A DNA stretch of 64,000 bases, taken from positions 59,258-123,257 of the forward strand of contig CAITIE010000059.1 in assembly GCA_903892355.1 (NCBI GenBank), written 5' to 3'. A program made the position numbers and the translations under genes. The stretch comes from an uncultured Pirellula sp. (lineage in GTDB: Bacteria > Planctomycetota > Planctomycetia > Pirellulales > Pirellulaceae). The notes beneath the pieces are model-generated. The model was not told the DNA's origin, did no database searches, and saw only the letters and a program-made list of their open reading frames with translations. Of the stretch, positions 34,810 through 43,619 are shown in pieces (the first letter of the stretch is position 1; each line of letters begins with the position of its first letter).

Positions 34810-36807
34810 CTAGGGACCGGTGAGCGGCCGGAAACGGAGGGTGGAGGTCGAAGTTCCAACGCGGTCATCGGTTTTGGAATCATCGCTGTTGCGCACTGCC
34901 CCGCTGTCGAAAATATCCCCGCGGTCGAAAACTGCCCGGCGGTAGGAAACGGTTTTCATACCAGCGTCGATTCCCGCCGGCTCGCTAGCGGCCGGAGGGG
35001 TCGTGCTAGGTAGGCCGATGTTCGGAACGCCTGGATTTGGAACGATCGCTTCGGCATCGGAACCGGTGGAGCGAGGAAGAAGTTTTGGGTTCCAACGTGG
35101 GGCCAAATCGGAGTCGACGGGAGCGAGAAGAGGGCTCAATGCGTTGCCAGGCAACACAGGTGGCGCAGGGAGCTTCAGCGAGGTGGATTCATTGGCCTTG
35201 TTCACGAATGGGTTGATCGATGGGTTCGACGATGGGTTCGACGATGGTAGGTTCGGTGATGCTGTTGATGATCCAAACGGAGCTGTTGTTGCTCCAAACT
35301 GCGAAGTCATCGGCGTGGAACGATCGATCTCGACGATGGGGATCCGTCTCAGCGGAAGCATCTTCGATGCGAGTTGATCGCTGGTGCCACCGAGGCTGGC
35401 TGAGGATCCGGAGGATGACGGCGAGTTCAAGGTTGGTGGATTCAGAGTTGGTTGACGCATCGCATCAGGATCGTTACCCGCACCAGGAGGCAAGACCGGA
35501 TTGATCTCGCCAGGGTTCGAAAGGATTTGCGTTCCGATACTGGAACCGGCCCCAAACCCGGGGGCTCCAATACCGGAACCGATGGAAGGAGAACTCAGTG
35601 TGGATGGGCCTAATGTGGATGGGCCTAATGTGGATGGGCCTAATGTGGATGGGTTCAGCGTGGTATTCGGAACCGACGAAGGAGCGGATTGGTACGTTGG
35701 AGGCCCCATCGGTGTGACGCTGATCGCACCGGGCACGTTGGGGACTGTGGGCACATTAGGGACCATCGCCGACGAGACGCCTTGAGGGTAAGTCGGACAA
35801 ACGCCGTTCACGCAGTTGAGAGCATTGTTGGGAGCGGTGTACATCGGAGTACCGGTGCCGGCGATGGTAGAGCCCATGATGGTTGGAGCCGGCACTGCGG
35901 TTGGGACTGGTACTGCGTTGTTGTACGTAGGTGCCATGTAGACCGCGTTCGCGACCCCTTGATTAGCAACAGCCGGGTTGACGAAACCAGATGCGGGCAC
36001 TGGGTAACTGTTGGCGGGGATCGCGGCTGTCGGATAGGCCCCATAGTTCGCCCCGTAGTTCGCCCCGTAGTTCATGGTGCGGATAGGCAACGTCGATGCG
36101 GGTCCCGAGCTCGATGCGGTGTTTCCGGCAAAGGCTGCATTCGCTGGGACGGGGACATTTCCTGCGACAGGAATGCCACTCATGGGAAGCTGTTGAACGG
36201 GAGGGTACGATGCAACCGCAGGGACACTGCCGTATAAACCGGTCGGGTAGTAGCCGGGCGCATTGATCGCTGGGTAGCGATTGGCGGCATAGGAGTTTGA
36301 GCTTATGGGTGCGGGTGCTGTCAACGGAACGCGTTGGGCTTGGTATTGGTATGACGTGCAAGGTTGCAACGAGGTAACGGTGGTTCCGTAGTTGGGATCG
36401 AACTGGGTGACAGGTCGATAATAGGTAACAGGGGTGCGCAACCATTGGGTGTCGTAACCTGCGGTTGGCATGGCAGCGACAACGGTTTGTGGAATACCAG
36501 CGGGCAGCATGGTCCCCATCGATGGTGGGTATTGGCCGTAGCTGCCGTAGTAGCTCGACATGGTGCCGTTGGACGGCGTGATCGGGGTAACAGGTACGGT
36601 AGACCCAACAGGCATCGGCGTGCCGACCGGATAAGCTGGCGGCGTCGATTTTGCTGAGCAGCAGCCGTTGTACCATTGGAACGCATCGGCATGGTTAGTG
36701 CCGAAGGCCAGGACTCCGAGAATGCCGCACGCGGGAAAGAGACGGGTCAGTTGCAGGAACTTAGCGAGGATTCGGTCTGGGGTAGTTGCGCCAAATGGTT
36801 GCTTCAT
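34810..36807 (-). CDS. secreted Pro/Ser/Thr/Tyr-rich low-complexity protein
   Basis: About 665 residues from the ATG at 36807; in-frame upstream starts add residues without signal character. A hydrophobic segment (LFPACGILGVLAFG) and a probable cleavage after NHADA give a signal peptide. The mature part begins QWYNGCCSAK and is then almost entirely low complexity: PVGTPMPVGS, GANYGANYGAYP, and a PSTLGPSTLG repeat encoded by a 15-bp tandem repeat. The last third has short basic-hydrophobic islands (RRIPIVEIDRS). No enzyme domain is seen; it may be a cell-surface or matrix protein. Its stop codon touches the first possible GTG of the next gene. Confidence 0.75.
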   Translation of the reverse strand: MKQPFGATTPDRILAKFLQLTRLFPACGILGVLAFGTNHADAFQWYNGCCSAKSTPPAYPVGTPMPVGSTVPVTPITPSNGTMSSYYGSYGQYPPSMGTMLPAGIPQTVVAAMPTAGYDTQWLRTPVTYYRPVTQFDPNYGTTVTSLQPCTSYQYQAQRVPLTAPAPISSNSYAANRYPAINAPGYYPTGLYGSVPAVASYPPVQQLPMSGIPVAGNVPVPANAAFAGNTASSSGPASTLPIRTMNYGANYGANYGAYPTAAIPANSYPVPASGFVNPAVANQGVANAVYMAPTYNNAVPVPTAVPAPTIMGSTIAGTGTPMYTAPNNALNCVNGVCPTYPQGVSSAMVPNVPTVPNVPGAISVTPMGPPTYQSAPSSVPNTTLNPSTLGPSTLGPSTLGPSTLSSPSIGSGIGAPGFGAGSSIGTQILSNPGEINPVLPPGAGNDPDAMRQPTLNPPTLNSPSSSGSSASLGGTSDQLASKMLPLRRIPIVEIDRSTPMTSQFGATTAPFGSSTASPNLPSSNPSSNPSINPFVNKANESTSLKLPAPPVLPGNALSPLLAPVDSDLAPRWNPKLLPRSTGSDAEAIVPNPGVPNIGLPSTTPPAASEPAGIDAGMKTVSYRRAVFDRGDIFDSGAVRNSDDSKTDDRVGTSTSTLRFRPLTGP
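35599..35653. repeat. 15-bp tandem repeat in the Pro-rich gene
   Basis: TGTGGATGGGCCTAA repeats at 35599, 35614, 35629 and partly 35644 (plus strand), encoding the repeated PSTLG units of the minus-strand protein. Copies are nearly identical, implying recent expansion. Confidence 0.85.
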
Positions 36808-37059
36808 ACGGTGTTCCCGGTAAGAGAAATCCTCGATTGGAGATTTCCGACTGGAGATTTCCGGTCGCAAATACGACGACGGAACATCTCGTAATAATGA
36901 GATGCCACCTTGTGAACCTCCGTCAATCGAAACATGAAAGTATTTCCGGGTAGCTTAAAAGAATGCAGGACAGGGGGTAGGATTGTGACGGATGCGCTGT
37001 CCGCAACGACGCGGGCGCATGGCAACGGGCACACCGCTAAGTGATGCGCAATTCAACGT

Positions 37060-38079
37060 ATGCGTACTCCAAGGAATACTGCAGGCGATATCGTGGACAA
37101 CCCCCAACGGTCCCCTTCCGAGACCACTGATGAGCGGTTTGAGTCGGGCAATGAGCAGCTTGAGTGGGCACCGGAGTGTTTGCGTATCGGATGTCCAGTG
37201 TGGGCGTGCAAGGAATGGCAGGAGGTGGTTTATCCGTCGGGGACGAAGTCGTCGGAGTTTCTGACGTGGTACAGTTCCCTCTTTGCGACGGTCGAGGGAA
37301 ACAGCACGTTTTACTCGGTTCCAGGTCCAGAGAGCTTTGTGCGTTGGTGCGACCAGACGGGACCTGGATTTCGGTTCTGTTTCAAGTTCCCTCGCTCGAT
37401 TTCGCATGACCGTCGATTGGTCGGTTGCGATGACTTGTTGCGTGAGTGGCTGGATCGTCTGAGCATCCTCGCCAAAAGGGATCGGCTCGGTCCGACATTT
37501 TTGCAGCTTGCGCCTTCGTTCTCTCCTTCCCATTTTTCCATGTTGTCCGAATTTCTCAGCAAACTGCCTCGCGAGTGGTCGTGGGCGGTCGAAGTTCGGC
37601 ATCGGGATTGGTTTGACAAACCGGAGTGGGAAGAGCGACTGGATGCGATGTTGTCGGAGCGAGGGATCGATCGGGTAATTTTCGATTCGCGGCCACTCAA
37701 TTCGATGGACGCAAGCGATAGCACCGAAGCGGCTTCGCAGCAGCGTAAGCCCAAGCTACCTCTGCGAGTGCAGGTGACGGGCACGCGGCCGATGGTAAGG
37801 TTGATCGGTCGAAATGATTTCAGCGATGTGATCGAGTATTGGGATGAATGGGCGGAGCGGATCGCGGGATGGATCTCTCAAGGGTTGCAGCCGTGGGTCT
37901 TTACCCATGCGCCGGATGACAAGTATGCCCCAGGATTAGTGGAAGCGTTGTATTCGAGGGTGCGCCAGCGCGCGGCAACGTTAGGTCCGGCGCGAACACT
38001 GGAGAATGTCATCGCTGCACGAGCAAAGAATAAGTCGCGAGCGAAGGGCGATCCACCGATCCAATTGAAGCTGTTTTAG
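37060..38079 (+). CDS. DUF72 family protein
   Basis: A 339-residue TIM-barrel-like protein of the DUF72 (YecE) family. Family landmarks: RIGCPVWACKEWQEVVYPSG near the start, FLTWYSSLFATVEGNSTFYSVP, FRFCFKFPRSISHDRR, LGPTFLQLAPSFSPSHF, WAVEVRHRDWFD, and a late WVFTHAPDDKYAPGLVEAL. The biochemical role of DUF72 proteins is not established. About 30 residues precede the conserved core, so a later start is possible. It is divergent from the Pro-rich protein gene. Confidence 0.9.
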   Translation: MRTPRNTAGDIVDNPQRSPSETTDERFESGNEQLEWAPECLRIGCPVWACKEWQEVVYPSGTKSSEFLTWYSSLFATVEGNSTFYSVPGPESFVRWCDQTGPGFRFCFKFPRSISHDRRLVGCDDLLREWLDRLSILAKRDRLGPTFLQLAPSFSPSHFSMLSEFLSKLPREWSWAVEVRHRDWFDKPEWEERLDAMLSERGIDRVIFDSRPLNSMDASDSTEAASQQRKPKLPLRVQVTGTRPMVRLIGRNDFSDVIEYWDEWAERIAGWISQGLQPWVFTHAPDDKYAPGLVEALYSRVRQRAATLGPARTLENVIAARAKNKSRAKGDPPIQLKLF

Positions 38080-38115
38080 TGGGATCGGCGAATTGAGTTT
38101 GGGTGGAGGCCTCGG

Positions 38116-38194
38116 AACCGCGACGCGAAGGCATTTTTAACCGTGCTCGTGCTCAGCGGAGCGGTGCTCGTCATCGTAATCGATGGCTGCTATC
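38116..38194. repeat. dispersed intergenic repeat, partial inverted copy 3
   Basis: CCGTGCTCGTGCTCAGCG followed by GAGCGGTGCTCGT matches, in reverse complement, the right arm of the element at 5037-5450 (about 5388-5430). Only this arm is present, and it runs directly into the 173-bp tandem array. Confidence 0.6.
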
Positions 38195-38653
38195 GAGTGC
38201 ACGGCATGACGGGTTGAGCGATCGCGATTGGTGGTTGTTTCGAGGACAAACCGATGCTAACGCATTTCGGCTAATTTGGAGTGAACCGATGCTAACGCAT
38301 TTCGGCTGATGGGTTTGTAGCCTGCGGAGGCGGGATTAGCCGGTCGGCGTTAGCCGCGGTTGATGAGGAGTGCACGGCATGACGGGTTGAGCGATCGCGA
38401 TTGGTGGTTGTTTCGAGGACAAACCGATGCTAACGCATTTCGGCTAATTTGGAGCGAACCTATGCGAGCGCGAATCGGCATATGGATTTGAAGCCTGCGG
38501 AGGCAGGATTAGCCGGTCGGCGTTAGCCGCGGTTGATGAGGAGTGCACGGCATGACGGTTGAGCGATCGCGATTGGTGGTTGTTTCGAGGACAAACCGAT
38601 GCTAACGCATTTCGGCTAATTTGGAGCGAACCTATGCTAGCGTATTTCGGCTG
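38195..38653. repeat. 173-bp tandem repeat, about 2.7 copies
   Basis: Units start at 38195, 38368 and 38541 with GAGTGCACGGCATGACG; the spacing is exactly 173 bp. Each unit contains GGTGGTTGTTTCGAGGACAA, the motif CGATGCTAACGCATTTCGGCT (twice in unit 1), and GATTAGCCGGTCGGCGTTAG. CGATGCTAACG and CGGCGTTAGCCGCGGT-type arms are partly complementary. The last copy ends at or slightly inside the 3' end of the RND gene (stop at 38637). Copies differ by few substitutions. No ORF is supported between 38080 and 38636. Confidence 0.9.
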
Positions 38654-41087
38654 ATGATTTTTTCGGACGGTCGAAATACGCTAGGAGGGCGGGGAGGAGC
38701 AGCATGTCGCATAGCAAGGCGATGACCAATGTGATCACCCCTAACGTCCCGAAAACCCGATGGTCTTTGGTGTTGCTGAATAGAACTGAACTGAAACCGG
38801 CGACCAAGACGACCGTCGTCATGACCATTCCGGTGCCTACCGCGTTGAATGATCGCTCGATGATGTCATGATGATCCCCGCCATGCTTCTTCTCTTCCAG
38901 GTAGCGGGACATGAAGTGGATGGTGTCATCCACGGCGATGCCCAAGCAGATTGTGAAGCAACAGACGCTGACGATTTCAAGGGGTTGGCCCGTAATCGCC
39001 ATGAAGGTTGCGGCGCTCAGTAGGGGCAGCATGTTGGGGATGATCGCAATCAAACCTAGTCGCAAGGATCGGTAAGCGATCGCTAGCACCCCAAAGATCA
39101 CGACCGCTGCGCTGCCGAGGCTGGCGGTTAGGTCGGTCACGATCTTGTAGAGGTTTCGCCATCGCCAGATCGCGTCCCCTTGCATGTCGCACGTCAGTCC
39201 CGGGTTCTCTGCCGTCAACCGGTCCAGGTTCTTCTCGATCCGCTCATACGTTTCCTTGTAATGGGCCGTGCCGAGATCTTGGCAACGAAACGTTACCATG
39301 GCTTGGGAGTTTTCCTCGGAAAAGAGCCGTTGCCGCAAAGGTGGCGGGAGAAGTTCGGCCATGGATATCTTGTCGATCGCTGTGCCATCGCCTGGAAGTG
39401 CGTTGAGGAGAGTTACTACCGAGAGCGGGTGCCCTATCCACGGTTCCTTTAGCAAGGTCTCTTCAATCTCCGAGATGACTACCACCATTTTTTCGGAGCT
39501 GAGTTTGGAGGGATCCCAATTCAATTGAATCGAGCAAACATCCAAACCACCGAGGGCCGAGTCGAGATGATTCATCGCGGCCAACGCGTCGCTACCGGTC
39601 GGCAACGCACTCGACTTGCGATCGTCGGGACGCAATTGCAAGGCGATCACGGTCAGGAGTAGGGTCAAGGCGATCGAAAAGAAGCTGACTGCTCGATCCC
39701 GTTGGACGATCCAGTGGATTGCAGGCCCCATCGCCGACAGTCCGCGATCGAGGAAGTCCCGCTGAGAACCGCGGCTGAATCGCTGACTCCAGCGTGTCAT
39801 GCTGACCAGTGGGATTACCAGCATGACCGAGATCCATGTCGCGACGACACCGATGACGCAGGACCATCCGAACTCGCGAACGACTTGGTGGTGCGCTAGC
39901 GCCAAGGATCCCATCCCGATGGCGGTGGTCAGCGATGTTAGAAAGCAGGCAAGACCCACCAGTTCGAGCGTCCGTTTGCACGCATCGCGGGCGACCATGC
40001 CCTCTTGCATGCATTTTCGGATATGGATCATCATGTGGACACCATCGGTGAACCCGACCAGGCTGAGCAAGACCGGCAAGATCACAAAACTGAACGGGTT
40101 GTCTTGCCAATCGAAATAGCGAAGGATCCCCAATGTCCAAAAAACACCGATTACGGGTGCAGCTGCGACGACCAAGACGACCGACAGACCGCGAAAGAGA
40201 AAGATCGACATGACCAGAATCATCGCGTAGCCGGTGATCTGATATCGGATTTCGTTGTTCCGATTGTTTTCTAAAAGCATCAATCGGATGGGTACCGCGC
40301 CGGTGACTTGGAACGACATAGGGACCGACGGATGTTCCAATGCGGCTTGTCGTGCCGCAGCCAGGAGCGGTTCGGTGCAATCTGCGTTCTTCTGAATATG
40401 GATCCAATCGTATTGAATCTCCATCAGAGCCGTTTGTGCGTCAGGAGAGAGCATCTGACCGACCACCAGCGGATGCGATACCGCTTTCTTTTTGGCCGCA
40501 TCGAATCGCTGTTGGGTTGAATTTGCTTTCGGGAGTATCGGTTCGGACAATCCAAAGATGTTCAACGGGGGTGCTTGATCGAGCGAACGAACCGAAGCCA
40601 CAACATCGAGGGATTCGACCCGTTGCAGCACCGCGCGAAAAGCTTCGGAGCCTTCGGGGGTGAAGATGGCTGGCGATTGAACGACGAGGATCGCATCACC
40701 TCGGCCACCGCCACCGCGCCCCATACCGCCCCGCCCACCTCCAGCTCGCCCACCGAAGCCTCGGCGTCCCCGCGCGGCGTCTCTCGAGGCTGTGGTTGCA
40801 GTCGAGGCACCAGGGTTGGGTGTGGCCGAAGTGTTGGTACTGCCGGTGAGTTTTTCTTGAAGGGTGGGTTCGGGCGTACCGTTCCATTTCCTGAGCAACT
40901 GCTGCGGCCAACTCGGTTGGAGATAGCCGCCAACGGCGAACGCTGTGATGAGGACCAAGAGGACCACGCAGGCGAACGGGTAATCCATGACGGAGGCGAA
41001 CAGCCTGCCCGAAAAACTCGCCGATGCGGACGAGTGCGAGTTAGGGTTATTTGCCACTTCGCAGTTCCATGGCATGTACCAATTCAT
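38637..41087 (-). CDS. RND/MMPL-family transporter
   Basis: About 816 residues from the ATG at 41087, inside the 3' end of the upstream gene (40-bp overlap); ATG 41075 and 40988 are alternatives. The layout is that of the HAE3/MMPL group: TM1 (ACVVLLVLITAFAVGGYL), a first large periplasmic loop with a Gly/Arg-rich segment (RGRRGFGGRAGGGRGG), a 5-helix bundle including SLVGFTDGVHMMIHIRK, a second periplasmic loop, and a final bundle with CLGIAVDDTIHFMSRYLEEK. The Asp residues in GFTDG and VDDT are the proton-relay type of RND pumps. Probably a proton-driven exporter of lipid-like or hydrophobic molecules. Confidence 0.88.
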   Translation of the reverse strand: MNWYMPWNCEVANNPNSHSSASASFSGRLFASVMDYPFACVVLLVLITAFAVGGYLQPSWPQQLLRKWNGTPEPTLQEKLTGSTNTSATPNPGASTATTASRDAARGRRGFGGRAGGGRGGMGRGGGGRGDAILVVQSPAIFTPEGSEAFRAVLQRVESLDVVASVRSLDQAPPLNIFGLSEPILPKANSTQQRFDAAKKKAVSHPLVVGQMLSPDAQTALMEIQYDWIHIQKNADCTEPLLAAARQAALEHPSVPMSFQVTGAVPIRLMLLENNRNNEIRYQITGYAMILVMSIFLFRGLSVVLVVAAAPVIGVFWTLGILRYFDWQDNPFSFVILPVLLSLVGFTDGVHMMIHIRKCMQEGMVARDACKRTLELVGLACFLTSLTTAIGMGSLALAHHQVVREFGWSCVIGVVATWISVMLVIPLVSMTRWSQRFSRGSQRDFLDRGLSAMGPAIHWIVQRDRAVSFFSIALTLLLTVIALQLRPDDRKSSALPTGSDALAAMNHLDSALGGLDVCSIQLNWDPSKLSSEKMVVVISEIEETLLKEPWIGHPLSVVTLLNALPGDGTAIDKISMAELLPPPLRQRLFSEENSQAMVTFRCQDLGTAHYKETYERIEKNLDRLTAENPGLTCDMQGDAIWRWRNLYKIVTDLTASLGSAAVVIFGVLAIAYRSLRLGLIAIIPNMLPLLSAATFMAITGQPLEIVSVCCFTICLGIAVDDTIHFMSRYLEEKKHGGDHHDIIERSFNAVGTGMVMTTVVLVAGFSSVLFSNTKDHRVFGTLGVITLVIALLCDMLLLPALLAYFDRPKKSSAEIR

Positions 41088-43260
41088 CGCGCGAGATCCG
41101 TCGATCTCCGTCCCGGTCGAGTTGTCCGAACGAGTAGTCTTGGACGACGCGGGGTGCTTCGTCCCATGAGACCCAGCCATCGCGGTTGGTGTCGAGTTTC
41201 TTTAGATATTCGTCGGCGAACTTTGCGGCTCTGGTCTCAGCGGTGTCTTTGCCTTCAGAAGTGTCGCTTGCTGGAATGGTACTTGGGCTATCGGTACTTG
41301 GATTATTCGTAGTTGAATGAGTAACGGATGGACTCTGTGAGTTGGAGGGGCTGTTGCTCTCTTTTCGATCGGCGCGGTCGGCGATGCTCGCGCCGATAGA
41401 TCCTGATCGAGGGCGGGCGACTTCGAAGAACGCTACCGCCATTTCTTCCCAGGTCTGGTCACCCCACATCACGTACTCTTTGGGATCCGGGTTGGTGGGG
41501 TTGTTCTCCGAGTTATCGAAGCTGGCGGTGAACTCCAAGCTTTTTAAATCGGCGAACGGGATTCGTTCGCTGAACTCATAGGTATGTTGCCAGTTAAAAT
41601 CGTACTTGGGAACTTTTAAGAGGATCGAGGTATCGGTGTCGCGAGTAGCGCGGAGCTCAAAGCTACTGCCTCGCACATGCATGTGGGGCGAGACCGCGAG
41701 CAGTTCACCGTCGCGAGGCAAGTACGGGACGCGGGCGACCACCTCATGGTTGGGAGCACCAGGCGGGATCTCGAAATCTTGATCGATACCGACGAGCGTG
41801 AACACCTCGTGGGTGACCGCCGCGTCGTCGATAAAGGTCATTCCGATTTGGGACTGGTCCGAGGTTTCTTTGCCGTTGGGAGTGTAGTGCATTTGAAAGA
41901 CTAGTTTCGATCCAGCGGGGATTTTGCGAGCGTAGCCCGGCGGGAATCTGGTTGCCATTTGACCGGGGACATAAGCGGTCAGCCAACCGATCCCGGTGAA
42001 CTCTTTATCGTCGGGGGGACGGATGAAGACGATGGCATGGTGAACGACCGCTGCGTTCCCCGGGATGACTTGAGCGGCCGACACCCATTTGTCTTCCTCG
42101 ATTTTGGGATCGACGATGAAGTACTGGTACTCGACGGTTCCATCGGCGGGGATGTTAAACGCTTTGGTGCGCATAGGGACGATCAACTCGGGTTGGCGAT
42201 CTAGTCGCCAACCCGATGAGGAATCGGATTGTGCAATTTTCGGGATCTGTAATTGGCTCGTATCACCCAGCGGTGCACCAGCGCGCACCCATTGGCGAAC
42301 GGTTTCGATCTCTTCGCGAGGCATCGAGCGAGCGTTCTTAAAGGAACCATGGCCCGGGTCGGCGTGCCAGGGGGGCATCCGTCCGGTGTCGATCGTTTCA
42401 AGGATCATCTCCGACCAACCTTGAAGTTCCTCCGTGTTGGTGATGTCAAAAGGACCGATTTCGCCTGGGCGATGGCATTCGGTGCAATGCTTGTTAAAGA
42501 TCGCCGCAACCGAGTCGGCGTAGGTGACGTTAGGAGTTTCAGGAGTTTCCGATGGATTAGATTTCCGCGCATAAGCGATCTTGCAACCCACCGGTTCCGT
42601 GACGGCGATTTCGGGAGTGTTCCCTTCGAGCGCGGCGTCGATGGCTAACGCGAGATCCTCGCGTGTGGTTTTCGAGCGAGTGATTCCAGGCGCATACTGA
42701 TCGTCGACGCGACCGCGGTAGAGGACTTCGTTCTGAGAGTTGACCAAGACGACTTCAGCGGTTCGAGAGATTTTCAAAGACTCGGCCAACGACTGGTCCG
42801 AGTCTTTGATGAAAGGGAAGGTGACTTCGATTTCTTTGGCAAAGCGTTCGATGTCTTCGGTGCTGTCTTGAGGGTTGCTGATCACGCCGACCCACTCGAT
42901 TCCGCGAGAGGCAAATCGATGGCTAAGTTCTTCAAGCCGTCTGCCATAAAGTTTCGCCACGGGGCAATCGCAACCAAGGAACGCGTAGACGCGGAGCTTG
43001 GAGGCATCGTTCCAGACGATGTCGCTGCCATGGATATCGCGGAGAGCTACCGATTTCGTTGCCCCAGCTAATGGTAATGTCGGGGGCGAGTTGGACTGTG
43101 GAGGAGCGGCAAAAGGAAATGCCGCGTAGCATGAGGTCGTCACAGGCCATGAAATCAGTAGCGACCAAGCGAGCCCCAAGCCGATGACCGTGAGAATTTG
43201 GGTTGAAATCGCTCCTTGGATGGATGGCCCAGGAGAGGGGATACACTTTGATACAGACAT
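41047..43260 (-). CDS. redoxin/cytochrome c/copper type II monooxygenase-like/EF-hand protein
   Basis: A 737-residue secreted multidomain protein. After an N-terminal hydrophobic segment (22-45): a thioredoxin-fold redoxin domain about 65-215 with a CxC active-site-like motif (Cys97, Cys99 in FLGCDCPVAK); a monoheme cytochrome c segment with CTECH at 259-263 and MPPWHAD; a region about 345-615 resembling PHM-type copper type II monooxygenases, with HH at 407-408, His458 (FQMHYT) and HMH at 526-528 as candidate copper ligands; a Ser/Thr/Asn-rich linker; and two C-terminal EF hands (DTNRDGWVSWDE, DRDGDRRISRDE). This chain suggests electron delivery to a copper oxygenase, which is inference. The start codon has no clear Shine-Dalgarno. 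Confidence 0.87.
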   Translation of the reverse strand: MSVSKCIPSPGPSIQGAISTQILTVIGLGLAWSLLISWPVTTSCYAAFPFAAPPQSNSPPTLPLAGATKSVALRDIHGSDIVWNDASKLRVYAFLGCDCPVAKLYGRRLEELSHRFASRGIEWVGVISNPQDSTEDIERFAKEIEVTFPFIKDSDQSLAESLKISRTAEVVLVNSQNEVLYRGRVDDQYAPGITRSKTTREDLALAIDAALEGNTPEIAVTEPVGCKIAYARKSNPSETPETPNVTYADSVAAIFNKHCTECHRPGEIGPFDITNTEELQGWSEMILETIDTGRMPPWHADPGHGSFKNARSMPREEIETVRQWVRAGAPLGDTSQLQIPKIAQSDSSSGWRLDRQPELIVPMRTKAFNIPADGTVEYQYFIVDPKIEEDKWVSAAQVIPGNAAVVHHAIVFIRPPDDKEFTGIGWLTAYVPGQMATRFPPGYARKIPAGSKLVFQMHYTPNGKETSDQSQIGMTFIDDAAVTHEVFTLVGIDQDFEIPPGAPNHEVVARVPYLPRDGELLAVSPHMHVRGSSFELRATRDTDTSILLKVPKYDFNWQHTYEFSERIPFADLKSLEFTASFDNSENNPTNPDPKEYVMWGDQTWEEMAVAFFEVARPRSGSIGASIADRADRKESNSPSNSQSPSVTHSTTNNPSTDSPSTIPASDTSEGKDTAETRAAKFADEYLKKLDTNRDGWVSWDEAPRVVQDYSFGQLDRDGDRRISRDELVHAMELRSGK

Positions 43261-43619
43261 GGTTGGCTGTTGGAGTTTAACGAAGAGGTCGTCGAATCCG
43301 ATCCGCGAAGGAGTTGTTATATCGGGGGCACCTTCGTGTCGGCAATGATGTGGTAGGGGGGAATGGGAGCGAAGGAAAGGGGAAAGCCTATAAAAAGCTG
43401 GTTTTTTAAGGTTGTTAATGGGAGTGAGGCACCAGCGCTGTTAGGGGGGCAGCCAACGGGAAACGCTAGCGATTTCCTGGGCACAATCGGAGGTTTTGGC
43501 AAATTGTGCATATTCCGCAATTCGTGTAGGGCTGGTAGTTCAGGAATCAACCGCAGGATCGGTATTAGCCGAATGAGAGGAGGAACCGTTATTGCACTCA
43601 CTTTGTTCGGGTATGCCAA
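43261..43619. other. divergent intergenic region
   Basis: About 359 bp between the divergent redoxin/Cu protein and TolC-like genes. Opposite-strand frames across 43317-43680 are low quality and overlap the TolC-like start, so no gene is called. It should hold both promoters; no confident elements were found. Confidence 0.5.

Noticed and set aside
38195..38653. CRISPR array in the 38-kb repeat
   Set aside because: Repeat units are 173 bp and contiguous, with no short repeats separated by unique spacers and no cas genes.
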